From Solirubrobacteraceae bacterium (GTDB taxonomy: Bacteria > Actinomycetota > Thermoleophilia > Solirubrobacterales > Solirubrobacteraceae), in contig JAGIBJ010000072.1 in assembly GCA_017744415.1 (NCBI GenBank), positions 1 to 33,725 on the forward strand: a stretch of DNA of 33,725 nucleotides, written 5' to 3'. The first letter of the stretch is position 1. Every line of letters starts with the position of its first letter. A program made the translations under genes and the position numbers. The notes below the pieces were generated by a model. The model was not told the origin of the DNA. It made no database searches and saw nothing but the letters and a program-made list of their open reading frames with translations. This document shows, one piece after another, positions 14,281-23,061 of the stretch.

Positions 14281-16782
14281 ATGCCCCGCCCGCAGCGCTC
14301 GCCCATCACCTTCACGATCGACGGTCGTGACGTCGTCGCCCCCGAGGGCACGATGCTCGCCGACGCTGCGAAGGTCGGTGATGTCGAGATCCCCGTCTTC
14401 TGTTACGAGCCGAAGCTCGGCGCGCCCGTCGGCGCCTGCCGCATGTGCCTCGTCGAGGTGGAGGGCATCCCGAAGCTGCAGACGGCCTGCTCGACGCCCG
14501 TGAAGGACGGCATGGTCGTCAACACGACGGCCCCGAAGGTGAAGGCCGCGCAGGAGTCGGTGCTCGAGTTCCTGCTCGTGAACCACCCGCTCGACTGCCC
14601 CGTTTGCGACAAGGGCGGCGAGTGCCCGCTGCAAGACATCTCCTACGGCTGGGGTCGCGGCCTCTCGCGCGTCGCCGAGCCCAAGCGCCACTTCACGAAG
14701 CCGCTCGAGCTCAGCCCGCTCATCGCGATCGACCGCGAGCGCTGCATCCTCTGTTACCGCTGCGTGCGGTTCAGCCAGGAGGTGGCCGAGGACCACCAGC
14801 TCGTGTTCCTCGAGCGCGGCGCCGACACGTACGTGGGCACGTTCGACTCCCACCCGTACGTCGCCCCGTTCAGCGGCAACATCATCGAGCTGTGCCCGGT
14901 CGGCGCGCTCACGAGCCGCCCCTACCGCTTCCGCGCCCGCCCGTGGGACATCGAGGGCGGCGGCACCGTCTGCACGCTTTGCCCGGGCCAGTGCAACGTC
15001 ACCCACACCGTGCGCGACGAGCGCGTGCTGCGCACCCTCTCCCGCGAGAACGACGCCGTCGACGACGGTTGGCTCTGCGACAAGGGCCGCTTCAGCTACC
15101 AGGCCGCGACAGCCCCCGAGCGACTGCAGCAGCCGCTCGTGCGCGACGCCGATGGCAATCTGCAGCCGGCCTCCTGGGACGACGCGCTCGATCGCGCCGC
15201 TTCGATCCTGCGTGCCTCGGGTGAGCGCACGGCGGCGATCGCCGGAGGCCGCACGCTCAACGAGGAGGGCTACCTCCTGCAGCGACTGCTCCGCGACCAG
15301 CTCAGCAGCCCGCACCTCGAATCGCGCATCGCGCCCGGCCCGAGCCGCGAGCTCCTCGCCGCGCTCCACGCGCCCGCGCTCCAGGCGACGGTGCCGGATC
15401 TCGAGTTCGCCCACCACGTGCTGCTGCTCGACATCGAGCCGCAGGAGGCCGCGCCGATCCTCGAGCTGCGACTCCGCAAGGGCGCCCGCCGGCTCGGCAC
15501 GAAGCTCTCGGTCGCCGGCCCGCGCCCGTCGGCGCTGGATCCCCGCGCCCAGCACGTGCTCCGCTACGCGCCCGGCGGCAACGAGGGTTTCCTGAAGGCG
15601 CTCGCCGCCGCCCTCGAGGGTGGCGACGTGAGCGGTCCTGCGGCCGCCGCCGGCATCGACGCCGCCGCGGTGAGCGGCCTCGCCGACACGCTCAAGGCCG
15701 CCGGCGAGGATCGCGTGATCCTCTACAGCGATGCCCTGCTCTCCGGCCCCGGCGCCGACGAGTCGGCTCGCGCGCTGCTGCGCATCGCCGCCGCCCTCTC
15801 GCTCTCCGGCGAGGATGGCGCCGGCTCGGGCGGCGCCGGCCTGCTCGGCATCCCGGCGACGACGAACGGCCGCGGCCTCCGCGAAGCGGGCGTGCTGCCG
15901 GATGCTGGCCCCGGCCTGCGCGCCGTCGCACACCCCGGCCGCGACCTCCCCGGCATCGCCGAGGGTCTCGCGGGCTCCGAGCTCGACGCGCTCATCGCGC
16001 TCGGCGTCGATCCGATCGCCGATCTCCAGGGCCGCGCTGCCTGGCGCCAAGCGCTCGGCGCCAGCCACTTGATCGCCGTCTCGAGCTTCCTCACCGAGGG
16101 CGTCGCCGGCTATGCCGCGGTCGTGTTCCCGCAGGAGGCCCCGGCCGAGCAGGAGGGCACGCTCACGCACCCCGACGGCCGCGTGCAGCGCGCCCGCCCG
16201 GCGGTCCGCCGCCCGGATGGGATCCGCAGCGGCTGGTGGGTGCTCGCGCAGCTCGCGGCCCGCCTCGGCGACCGCACCACGCTTCACACCGCCGGCATGG
16301 CCTTCGCCGAGCTCACCGCCGAGGTGCCGTTCCTCGCAGGCCTCACGCTCGACGAGATCGGCGGCAAGGGTGTCCGCTGGCCCACCCTGGCGGAGGCCGC
16401 CACCTGGCCCAAGGGCACCACCGACCTCGAGCCGCAGACCGACGCCACCGTCGTTCCGCCCGCCAACGGCGCGCTGCGCCTCGCCCGGCAGAGCTCGCCG
16501 TGGCGCATCCCCGAGGTCGCGGCCTCCAAGGCGCTGCGCTTCCTCGTGCCGTCGGCCGATGCGCGCCTCGCCCCCGCCGATGCCGAGCGCCTCGGCATCA
16601 CGGAGGGCTCGCCCGTCGCGCTCAGCGTCGATGGCACTGAGATCAGCGCTACCGCCCGCCTGGATTCCAGGATTCCGGCCGGGACCGTCGTCGCTCAGGC
16701 CGGCGTGCCCGGTGGCGGTGCCGATGAGCTCGGCGGCGCTGCTGCGGGCGGCATCGGCCTCGTGGAGGTGCGCTCGGCATGA
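14281..16782 (+). CDS. nuoG: NADH-quinone oxidoreductase subunit G (multi-cluster Fe-S subunit)
   Basis: ATG 14281 gives 833 residues. Ligand sets by position: [2Fe-2S] Cys41, Cys53, Cys56, Cys70; His-containing [4Fe-4S] His102, Cys106, Cys109, Cys115; [4Fe-4S] Cys155, Cys158, Cys161, Cys205; and the extra N7 set Cys231, Cys234, Cys238, Cys266 (CX2CX3CX27C), kept only in some bacteria. The rest is the molybdopterin-oxidoreductase-like fold, which has lost its cofactor role; about residues 340-700 are Ala/Gly-rich and divergent. A C-terminal formate-dehydrogenase-like beta barrel follows. It carries electrons from NuoF/E towards NuoI. Its stop overlaps nuoH (ATGA at 16779). In-frame sequence upstream of 14281 lies within nuoF and is not used. 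Confidence 0.96.
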   Translation: MPRPQRSPITFTIDGRDVVAPEGTMLADAAKVGDVEIPVFCYEPKLGAPVGACRMCLVEVEGIPKLQTACSTPVKDGMVVNTTAPKVKAAQESVLEFLLVNHPLDCPVCDKGGECPLQDISYGWGRGLSRVAEPKRHFTKPLELSPLIAIDRERCILCYRCVRFSQEVAEDHQLVFLERGADTYVGTFDSHPYVAPFSGNIIELCPVGALTSRPYRFRARPWDIEGGGTVCTLCPGQCNVTHTVRDERVLRTLSRENDAVDDGWLCDKGRFSYQAATAPERLQQPLVRDADGNLQPASWDDALDRAASILRASGERTAAIAGGRTLNEEGYLLQRLLRDQLSSPHLESRIAPGPSRELLAALHAPALQATVPDLEFAHHVLLLDIEPQEAAPILELRLRKGARRLGTKLSVAGPRPSALDPRAQHVLRYAPGGNEGFLKALAAALEGGDVSGPAAAAGIDAAAVSGLADTLKAAGEDRVILYSDALLSGPGADESARALLRIAAALSLSGEDGAGSGGAGLLGIPATTNGRGLREAGVLPDAGPGLRAVAHPGRDLPGIAEGLAGSELDALIALGVDPIADLQGRAAWRQALGASHLIAVSSFLTEGVAGYAAVVFPQEAPAEQEGTLTHPDGRVQRARPAVRRPDGIRSGWWVLAQLAARLGDRTTLHTAGMAFAELTAEVPFLAGLTLDEIGGKGVRWPTLAEAATWPKGTTDLEPQTDATVVPPANGALRLARQSSPWRIPEVAASKALRFLVPSADARLAPADAERLGITEGSPVALSVDGTEISATARLDSRIPAGTVVAQAGVPGGGADELGGAAAGGIGLVEVRSA

Positions 16783-17813
16783 CCTCCGCGCTCGTGGTCG
16801 GCGAGACCTTCGCCGTCGAGACCTGGTGGGTCGCGGTCATCAAGGCCGTGATCATCGCCCTCGTCGGCTTCACGCTCATCCCGGCTGCCGTGACGATCGA
16901 GCGTAAGCTCCTCGGCCGCTTCCAGCACCGCTACGGCCCCAACCGTGCGGGCCCCTACGGCACGCTCCAGGCCGGCGCCGACATTCTCAAGCTGCTCGGC
17001 AAGGAGAACTTCCGGCCCTCCGGCTCGGCCGCGTTCCTCTTTTACCTCGCGCCGATGCTTGCCGTGATCGCGGCCGTCGCGACGTTCGCGATCATCCCGC
17101 TCGGCGACGTGGTCACCATCTTCGGTCAGCCCGTCGGCCTCTACGGCATCGACGTCGGCATCGGACCGCTCTATGCGTTCGCGCTCGGCTCGATCGCCTT
17201 CTACGGCCTCGTGCTCGGCGGCTTCAGTTCCGGCTCGAAGTACTCCTACCTCGGCGCCATGCGCGCCGCTGCCCAGCTGATCTCGTACGAGGTGTCGATG
17301 GGCCTCGCGCTCGTCGGCGTGATCATGGCGACGGGCAGCCTCTCGCTGGTCGACATCGTCCAGTACCAGCAGGAGCACACCTGGTTCATCGTCACCCAGT
17401 TCGTCGGCTTCCTGATCTTCGTGATCGCCGCGATGGCGGAGACCAACCGCGCCCCGTTCGACCTCGTCGAGGCCGACTCCGAGATCGTCGCCGGCTACAT
17501 GACCGAGTACGGCGGCGGTGGCTTCGCCAGCTTCTACGCGGCGGAGTACCTCAACATGGTCGTCGCCGGCGGCATCGCGACGACGATCTTCCTCGGCGGC
17601 TGGGCCATCCCGTTCTGGGGCGACGCGCCTGACTGGATCGCGCCGTTCGTCGTCCTCTTCAAGACGTTCCTCTTCGTCATCTTCTTCGTCTGGATCCGCG
17701 CGACGCTCCCCCGCCTGCGCTACGACCAGCTCATGAGCTTCGGCTGGAAGATCCTCCTGCCGCTCGCCACGCTCAACGCCCTCGTCACTGCGATCGTCGT
17801 GGTCGTCGCCTGA
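16779..17813 (+). CDS. nuoH: NADH-quinone oxidoreductase subunit H (membrane, quinone-site subunit)
   Basis: The protein has 344 residues and about eight membrane helices. The signature [19 protein letters not shown] lies at 41-59, and the acidic loop [14 protein letters not shown](S)E followed by GYMTEYGG lies near 209-235; both belong to the quinone-chamber and E-channel region that links the Fe-S arm to proton pumping. The sequence is well conserved and of normal length. It starts inside the last codons of nuoG (ATGA) and ends 43 nt before nuoI, which has its own clear ribosome-binding site. Subunits A, D and B, which complete the quinone site in the enzyme, are not in the window and must come from elsewhere if the complex is functional. 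Confidence 0.97.
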   Translation: MTSALVVGETFAVETWWVAVIKAVIIALVGFTLIPAAVTIERKLLGRFQHRYGPNRAGPYGTLQAGADILKLLGKENFRPSGSAAFLFYLAPMLAVIAAVATFAIIPLGDVVTIFGQPVGLYGIDVGIGPLYAFALGSIAFYGLVLGGFSSGSKYSYLGAMRAAAQLISYEVSMGLALVGVIMATGSLSLVDIVQYQQEHTWFIVTQFVGFLIFVIAAMAETNRAPFDLVEADSEIVAGYMTEYGGGGFASFYAAEYLNMVVAGGIATTIFLGGWAIPFWGDAPDWIAPFVVLFKTFLFVIFFVWIRATLPRLRYDQLMSFGWKILLPLATLNALVTAIVVVVA

Positions 17814-17844
17814 TGACCACCGTCCGCTCCACCCTTCTTCGCAC

Positions 17845-17850
17845 GGGAGG
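17845..17850 (+). promoter_or_regulatory. Shine-Dalgarno site for nuoI
   Basis: GGGAGG lies 6 nt before the ATG at 17857. It is one of the few strong sites in the nuo block, where most genes rely on stop-start overlap. Confidence 0.7.
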
Positions 17851-17856
17851 TCTTCG

Positions 17857-18390
17857 ATGACCCCTGCTCCCGAGCACGACAGCTACTTCATCGAGCGCGG
17901 CCCCGAGCCCGGCGGCACGGGTGCCGTCGGCCGCGCGTTCGGCGAGACGCTGCGCGGCCTGAAGACCACCTTCGGTCGCCTCGTCGAGGGCCCGACCACG
18001 GTGCAGTACCCCGAGGAGAAGATCCCGGTCTACCCGCGCTTCCGTGGCCGCCACCGCCTGCACCGCTTCGAGGACACCGGCCTCGAGAAGTGCGTCGGCT
18101 GCTCGCTCTGCGCCGCCGCCTGCCCGGCCGACTGCATCCGCGTCGTCGCCGCCGAGAACACGCCGGATCATCGCGTCTCCGGCGGCGAGCGCTACGCCGC
18201 CGTCTACGAGATCAACATGAGCCGCTGCATCTTCTGTGGGTATTGCGAACTGGCATGCCCGTTCGACGCGATCACCATGGGCAACGACTTCGAGCTCGCC
18301 GACTACACCCGCTCGGATCTGATCTTCACCAAGGAGATGCTGCTCGCCGAGCCGCTCGAGCGCACGCCGCTGCGCGCGGAGGGCGAGTAG
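17857..18390 (+). CDS. nuoI: NADH-quinone oxidoreductase subunit I (two [4Fe-4S], N6a/N6b)
   Basis: The protein has 177 residues. Two ferredoxin motifs are complete: Cys79, Cys82, Cys85, Cys89-Pro ([12 protein letters not shown]) and Cys124, Cys127, Cys130, Cys134-Pro ([12 protein letters not shown]). Together with ligands crossing between motifs they bind the two clusters that pass electrons to the last cluster in Nuo[13 protein letters not shown] precedes the second motif as usual. The N-terminal ~45 residues are amphipathic ([21 protein letters not shown]) and would lie on the membrane surface next to NuoH. Start chosen from the strong GGGAGG site. nuoJ follows after 7 nt. Confidence 0.97.
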   Translation: MTPAPEHDSYFIERGPEPGGTGAVGRAFGETLRGLKTTFGRLVEGPTTVQYPEEKIPVYPRFRGRHRLHRFEDTGLEKCVGCSLCAAACPADCIRVVAAENTPDHRVSGGERYAAVYEINMSRCIFCGYCELACPFDAITMGNDFELADYTRSDLIFTKEMLLAEPLERTPLRAEGE

Positions 18391-18397
18391 CCACCCC

Positions 18398-19138
18398 ATG
18401 ACCGAGGTCCTCTTCTTCCTCAGCGCCATCGTCGCGATCGGTGGCGCGATCGGCGTCATCGCGCTGAAGAACCCGTTCAACAGCGTGCTCGCGCTGGTGG
18501 TCCACCTCGTCGCGCTCGCCATGCTCTTCCTGCTGCTGCACAGCGAGTTCGTCGCCGCCGCCCAGGTGGTGGTCTACGCCGGCGCCGTGATGGTGCTCTA
18601 CGTGTTCGTCGCCGCGTACGTCGGTGAAGAGGGGGAGACGTGGACGAGTGGAGGCCGGCTGCAGCGCGCGCTCGCGCTGCTCCTCGCCGGCGGCCTCGCC
18701 GCCGAGCTGCTCATCGCCCTGCTCGGCACCGGCCTGCGCAGCCTCGCCGACGCCGACGATCTGCCCACGCTCGACGCCGGCTTCGGCAGCGCCGCCGCGA
18801 TCGGCGAGCTGCTGCTCACCCGCTACCTGCTCGCGTTCGAGGCCGCCTCGCTGCTGCTGCTCGCTGCTGCCGTCGGCGCCGTGCTGCTCGCGCGCCGCCG
18901 GCCCGGCGGCATCCCTGAGGGCCCGCGCGTCCTCTCGGTCACCGATCTCGTCTCGACGGCCGGTACCGGCTCGATGACGGAGGGCATGCGCGGCACGCTC
19001 GCCGCCCGCGCGATGGAGGCCGACCGCCTCGCGGAGCGCCGCATGGCCGAGGCCGCGCTGGCCAAGGCCGGCAAGGTGGCTCCGGCCGAGGCCGAGGCGC
19101 CGAGCGATGCTGCCGACGCGGAAGGTGAGGCCAAGTGA
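18398..19138 (+). CDS. nuoJ: NADH-quinone oxidoreductase subunit J
   Basis: The protein has 246 residues, longer than typical NuoJ (160-190). Five membrane helices fill about residues 1-170: the first with the AIGGAIGVIALKNPFNSVLALVV region at 10-32, the third with the conserved VVYAGAVMVLYVFV stretch that contains the pi-bulge helix involved in coupling. After the last helix (ARRRPGG) there is a ~75-residue charged, Ala/Glu-rich helical tail (SMTEGMRGTLAARAMEADRL and beyond) of unknown role. It begins 7 nt after nuoI and its stop overlaps the nuoK GTG (GTGA at 19135-19138). Confidence 0.95.
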   Translation: MTEVLFFLSAIVAIGGAIGVIALKNPFNSVLALVVHLVALAMLFLLLHSEFVAAAQVVVYAGAVMVLYVFVAAYVGEEGETWTSGGRLQRALALLLAGGLAAELLIALLGTGLRSLADADDLPTLDAGFGSAAAIGELLLTRYLLAFEAASLLLLAAAVGAVLLARRRPGGIPEGPRVLSVTDLVSTAGTGSMTEGMRGTLAARAMEADRLAERRMAEAALAKAGKVAPAEAEAPSDAADAEGEAK

Positions 19139-19434
19139 GCATCACGTGGTACCTCGCCGTGAGCGCGATCCTCTTCGCCATCGGGCTCTTCGGCGTGTTC
19201 GTGCGCCGCAACCCGCTCGTGCTGCTCCTCTGCCTCGAGCTGCTGCTCGGCGCCGCCAACCTCGCGCTGCTGGCCTTCGACCGCCACCACGCCGCGAACG
19301 ACGGCTCGATCCTCGCGATCATCGTCATGGTCGTCGCGGCCTGTGAGGTGACGGTGGGCCTCGGCATCGTCGTCGCCATGCACCGCCGCGGCCAGCCGAT
19401 CGACGTCGACCGCACCCGGGAGCTCCAAGGATGA
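19135..19434 (+). CDS. nuoK: NADH-quinone oxidoreductase subunit K
   Basis: The protein has 99 residues with three membrane helices and a GTG start overlapping the nuoJ stop. The two membrane glutamates essential in this family are present as Glu35 (LCLELLLGAANLAL) and Glu71 (AACEVTVGLGIVVA). The small subunit forms the E-channel proton path between NuoH/A/J and the antiporter-like subunits. The nuoL ATG overlaps its stop (ATGA at 19431). Length and order are canonical. Confidence 0.96.
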   Translation: MSITWYLAVSAILFAIGLFGVFVRRNPLVLLLCLELLLGAANLALLAFDRHHAANDGSILAIIVMVVAACEVTVGLGIVVAMHRRGQPIDVDRTRELQG

Positions 19435-21446
19435 CCAGCACCGTCGGCACCCTCGCCTGGCTGGTCCTGCTCGCCCCGCTCTTCGGGGCGATCTCCATCG
19501 GCCTCCTTTTCAAGCAGCTGAGCGGCCGCGCCGCCGGCGCCCTCGCCACCACCGTGCTCTTCACGAGCTTCGCGCTCTCCGTCGCGACGCTCGTCGCGCT
19601 CCAGTCGGAGCCGGAGGAATCGCGGCAGGTGACGGCCAACCTCTGGGACTACGCCGTCACGGCTGGCCTCGACGTGAAGCTCTCGCTGCTCGTCGACCCG
19701 CTCAGCGTGATCATGATGCTCGTCGTCACTGGCGTCTCGAGCCTGATCCACCTGTACGCAACGGCCTACATGGTCAGCGACGAGGGCTACAACCGGTTCT
19801 TCTCCTACCTGAACCTGTTCGTGTTCTCGATGCTCGTGCTGGTGCTCGGCGGCAACCTCGTGCTGCTGATCGTCGGCTGGGGCCTCGTCGGCATGGCGTC
19901 GTACCTGCTCATCTCCTTCTGGTACCGCCGCAAGACCGCCACGAAGGCGGGCATCAAGGCGTTCCTGATCAACGTGTTCGGCGACGTGGGGATCGTGCTC
20001 GGCTCGTTCCTGCTGCTCCGCCACGCGGGCACCGTCGACTACCTCGAGCTCTTCGCGAAGGCCGAGGGTGCGTTCGCTGCCCACCCCCACGACCTCACCT
20101 GGGGCCTCGTGCTGATCCTGCTCGGCGCGTTCGCCAAGTCGGCGCAGTTCCCGCTCCACACCTGGCTCCCGGATGCCATGGAGGGCCCGACCCCGGTGTC
20201 CGCGCTCATCCACGCCGCGACGATGGTGACCGCGGGCGTCTACCTCATCGCCCGCCTGCACCCGCTGTTCGAGCTGAGCGACGTCGCCGCGACGGTCGGC
20301 GTGGTCATCGGCACGATCACGCTCGTGATGGCCGCGACGATGGCGATCGTCCAGACCGACCTGAAACGCATCATCGCCTACTCGACGATGAGCCAGATCG
20401 GCTACATGGTCGTCGCCGTCAGCGCTGGCGCGTATACCGCCGGCATCTTCCACCTGATGACCCACGCCTTCTTCAAGGCCCTGCTCTTCATGGCCGCCGG
20501 CTCGGTGATCGGTGCCATGGGCGGCGTCCAGGACATCGACCGCATGGGTGGCCTGCGCAAGGCGCTGCCGTTCACGTTCGCCTGCTTCATGATCGGCTCG
20601 CTCGCGCTCGCCGGCCTCCCGCCGTTCTCAGGCTTCTTCTCGAAGGACGAGATCCTCGGCGGCCTCCTCGAGCGGGGCGACTGGTACACGATCATCGCGG
20701 CGATCGGCTACCTCGCCGCGCTGCTCACCGCCTGCTACTCGTTCCGCGCGATCTACAAGGTGTTCTACGGAGATCTGAACGAGGAGACGCAGCAGATCGC
20801 CGACGGCCACCACCTGCACTTCGCGCCGGCCAACCCGTCGACGGGCGAAGCCGAGGACTACGAGGTCGGTTTCCCCGGCAAGGAGCACCACACCGCGGAG
20901 GAGAACCTCCCGATGAAGGTCGCCATGGGCACGCTGGCGTTCCTCGCGGTCGTCGCGGGATTGCTGCAGATCCCGCACGTCACGCACGTTGTCGGCGACT
21001 TCCTCCACCCGACCTTCCACGCGAGCGAGCTGCTCGAGCAGACGGAGGCGTCGACGAGCACCGCGCTGCTCGGCATGGGTCTCGGCACGCTCGCCGCGCT
21101 GCTCGGCATCGGCATTGCCACGCAGCTGTGGCTCAAGAAGCCGGGCTCCACCGCAGGCATCCAGGCGAAGCTCCAGTCGCTCCACACGTTGCTGAGCAAC
21201 AAGTACTACGTCGACGAGGCCATCGACCTCATCATCGTGCGGCCGTTCCGCTGGGCCGGCGCGGTGTTCGAGCGCCACACCGAGCGGCTCGTCACGCAGA
21301 CGGCCGTCGTCGGCGGCAGCTCCGGCGTCGTGCGCATCGCCTCGGCCTTGGTGCGCGCCGCGCAGACGGGCTCGGTGCGCATCTACGCCGCCGTGGTGAG
21401 CTCGAGCACGGCCGCGATCCTCCTCTACGCCCTGGTGGTGCGATGA
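19431..21446 (+). CDS. nuoL: NADH-quinone oxidoreductase subunit L (antiporter-like), TM5 Glu apparently replaced
   Basis: The protein has 671 residues, normal for NuoL with its lateral helix and terminal helix. Conserved segments include DGYNRFF-like SDEGYNRFFSYLNLF (116-130), KSAQFPLHTWLPDAMEGPTPVSALIHAATMVTAGVYLIAR (from Lys236) and GFFSKDEI. The membrane Lys236 on TM7 is present. At the TM5 site, where NuoL proteins usually read W-E-G-V-G or W-E-L-V-G, this one reads GWGLVGMASYLL with Gly151 (GGC at 19881-19883) in place of the key Glu. Elsewhere the protein looks functional. Its TGA overlaps the ATG of a 19-codon mini-ORF (21443) that leads into nuoM. Proton translocation is the family role; the effect of Gly151 is not known. 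Confidence 0.95.
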   Translation: MTSTVGTLAWLVLLAPLFGAISIGLLFKQLSGRAAGALATTVLFTSFALSVATLVALQSEPEESRQVTANLWDYAVTAGLDVKLSLLVDPLSVIMMLVVTGVSSLIHLYATAYMVSDEGYNRFFSYLNLFVFSMLVLVLGGNLVLLIVGWGLVGMASYLLISFWYRRKTATKAGIKAFLINVFGDVGIVLGSFLLLRHAGTVDYLELFAKAEGAFAAHPHDLTWGLVLILLGAFAKSAQFPLHTWLPDAMEGPTPVSALIHAATMVTAGVYLIARLHPLFELSDVAATVGVVIGTITLVMAATMAIVQTDLKRIIAYSTMSQIGYMVVAVSAGAYTAGIFHLMTHAFFKALLFMAAGSVIGAMGGVQDIDRMGGLRKALPFTFACFMIGSLALAGLPPFSGFFSKDEILGGLLERGDWYTIIAAIGYLAALLTACYSFRAIYKVFYGDLNEETQQIADGHHLHFAPANPSTGEAEDYEVGFPGKEHHTAEENLPMKVAMGTLAFLAVVAGLLQIPHVTHVVGDFLHPTFHASELLEQTEASTSTALLGMGLGTLAALLGIGIATQLWLKKPGSTAGIQAKLQSLHTLLSNKYYVDEAIDLIIVRPFRWAGAVFERHTERLVTQTAVVGGSSGVVRIASALVRAAQTGSVRIYAAVVSSSTAAILLYALVVR

Positions 21447-21502
21447 CTCTGGTCGCGAAAGCTCCGGTCGCCCTGGTCGCGAAAGGTCCGGAGGTCGGAT
21501 GA
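21443..21502 (+). CDS. Possible 19-residue coupling ORF between nuoL and nuoM
   Basis: ATG 21443 overlaps the nuoL stop (ATGA), and the TGA at 21500-21502 overlaps the nuoM ATG at 21499 (ATGA). The 19-residue product, MTLVAKAPVALVAKGPEVG, is an internal repeat of an LVAK(A/G)P unit. It could let ribosomes pass from nuoL to nuoM without dissociation. The GGAGG at 21490-21494 inside it also serves as a ribosome-binding site for nuoM. Whether the peptide is made is unknown. Confidence 0.4.
   Translation: MTLVAKAPVALVAKGPEVG
21449..21491 (+). repeat. Direct repeat between nuoL and nuoM
   Basis: Two 19-nt copies, 21449-21467 and 21473-21491, start 24 nt apart and differ at one base (CTGGTCGCGAAAGCTCCGG versus ...GGTCCGG). 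They fall in the mini-ORF and look like a duplication that kept the frame. Confidence 0.75.
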
Positions 21503-23061
21503 CCGGCGTGTTGATTGCTCTGCTCGCGGTGCCGCTCGCCGCGGGGTTCCTCGGCCTGCTGGGTGGCAAGCGCGTCGCGCCGCTGCTCGCGGTGCTCGGC
21601 ACCACGGCCGCGATGGTGTTCGCGCTGCTGCTCGCGCTCGAGGTCAACCCCGGCGACCATACGGCCGCCGTCGACCTGAACTCCACGTGGATCCCGTCGA
21701 TCGGCGTGAGCTTCCACATCGCGATCGACGGCCTCAACGCCGTGCTCGTGCTGCTCACCACCTTCGTCTTCGCCATCGGCACGTGGTGGTCGCTCCGAGA
21801 TCCGGAGCTCGCCACGCCGAGCTACCTGTTCCTGCTCGCCATCGGCGAGGCGGCAGTGCTCGGCGCGTTCGTCGCGCAAGACCTCATCCTGTTCGTCCTC
21901 TGCTTCGACTTGATGCTGCTGCCGTTCGTGCTCATCGCCGCGCGCGGTGCGGGCGGCGACGGGGAGTTCTCGATCGGGCCCGTGCTCCTGCTGCTCGTCT
22001 ACACGCTCGTCGGCTCGCTGCTGATGTTCGTCGCGGCGGTCGGCCTCGCGATCCTCACGGCGAAGAACACCGGCCAGCCGGTCACCTTCGATCTGGCCGC
22101 CCTCTACGGCGCCACGCTTGCGCCGAGCACCCAGCGGTGGATCCTCCTCGCGTTCCTCGCAGCGTTCCTGATCAAGATGCCCGTGGTGCCGTTCCACGGC
22201 TGGTTCCCGGGCGCGTATCGCACGATGCCGCTGCCGGCGCTCGCGATCTTCGCCGCGATCCTCTCGAAGGTCGCCGCCTACGGTTTCCTCAAGATCGCGC
22301 TCCCGCTGCTGCCGGATGCCGTCGTCGACTGGCGCCTCGTGCTCGTGATCCTCGCCCTCGTGAGCATCATCTACGGCTCGCTCGTCGCCTTCACCACGAA
22401 CGAACCACGGTTGATCCTCGGCTACTCGTCCGTGGCGCAGCTCGGCTTCATCCTGCTCGGCATCAGCTCGCTCGATCCGGCCGGCGCGCAGGGCGCGATC
22501 TTCCAGTCGGTCACCCACGCGCTCGTCGTCGTGCCCGCCGTGATCCTGCTGGCGCTCGTCTCGGAGCGGGCTGGTGGGGTGGAGCGGCTCGATCAGCTCG
22601 GCGGCATCGCCAAGCGCGCGCCCGTGCTCTCCGCGCTCTTCCTCGTCGTCGTGCTCTGCTGGCTCGCCATGCCCGGCACGGGCAACTTCGTCGCCGAATA
22701 CCTCGTGCTGCTCGGCCAGTGGCGGGTCGCGCCGTGGGCCGCGATCATCGCCTCGATCGGCGTCGTGCTCGCGGCCGCCTATGCCCTGCGCTTCATGATC
22801 GGCGCGATGCAGAACCTCCGCGGTGCTGCGGTGCCGGAGCACGGAGTCGACATCGGCGGCTTCGAGCGCGGCCTGCTCGCGCTGAGCATCGCGGCGCTCG
22901 CCGTGGTGGCGCTGGTGCCGCAGCTTGGACTCCGCCCGAGCGACGCGGCGAGCCGCAACGCTGTCTACCCGGCGCGTTCGCTGTACGAGAGCCAGAAGAA
23001 GGCCGGCGGCGACGAGGCCGTGGCCGGAGTGCCCGCTGAGGACCAGGAGTCGACCCGATGA
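21499..23061 (+). CDS. nuoM: NADH-quinone oxidoreductase subunit M (antiporter-like)
   Basis: The protein has 520 residues and about 14 membrane helices. Family segments seen: SFHIAIDGLNAVLVLLTTFV (71-90), LFVLCFDLMLLPFVLI (131-146), IKMPVVPFHGWFP (225-237) with Lys226, and SKVAAYGFLKI with Lys257. At the TM5 position where NuoM usually has Glu (as in W-E-M-M-L-V-P) it has Asp137, a conservative change. The loop after FH reads GWFPGAYRTMPLP instead of the common TWLPDAHTEAPT; a similar AYR form may be normal in this lineage. A GGAGG lies 5-9 nt before the ATG, which also overlaps the mini-ORF stop. Its own stop overlaps nuoN (ATGA at 23058). It should translocate protons as part of the membrane arm. 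Confidence 0.94.
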   Translation: MTGVLIALLAVPLAAGFLGLLGGKRVAPLLAVLGTTAAMVFALLLALEVNPGDHTAAVDLNSTWIPSIGVSFHIAIDGLNAVLVLLTTFVFAIGTWWSLRDPELATPSYLFLLAIGEAAVLGAFVAQDLILFVLCFDLMLLPFVLIAARGAGGDGEFSIGPVLLLLVYTLVGSLLMFVAAVGLAILTAKNTGQPVTFDLAALYGATLAPSTQRWILLAFLAAFLIKMPVVPFHGWFPGAYRTMPLPALAIFAAILSKVAAYGFLKIALPLLPDAVVDWRLVLVILALVSIIYGSLVAFTTNEPRLILGYSSVAQLGFILLGISSLDPAGAQGAIFQSVTHALVVVPAVILLALVSERAGGVERLDQLGGIAKRAPVLSALFLVVVLCWLAMPGTGNFVAEYLVLLGQWRVAPWAAIIASIGVVLAAAYALRFMIGAMQNLRGAAVPEHGVDIGGFERGLLALSIAALAVVALVPQLGLRPSDAASRNAVYPARSLYESQKKAGGDEAVAGVPAEDQESTR

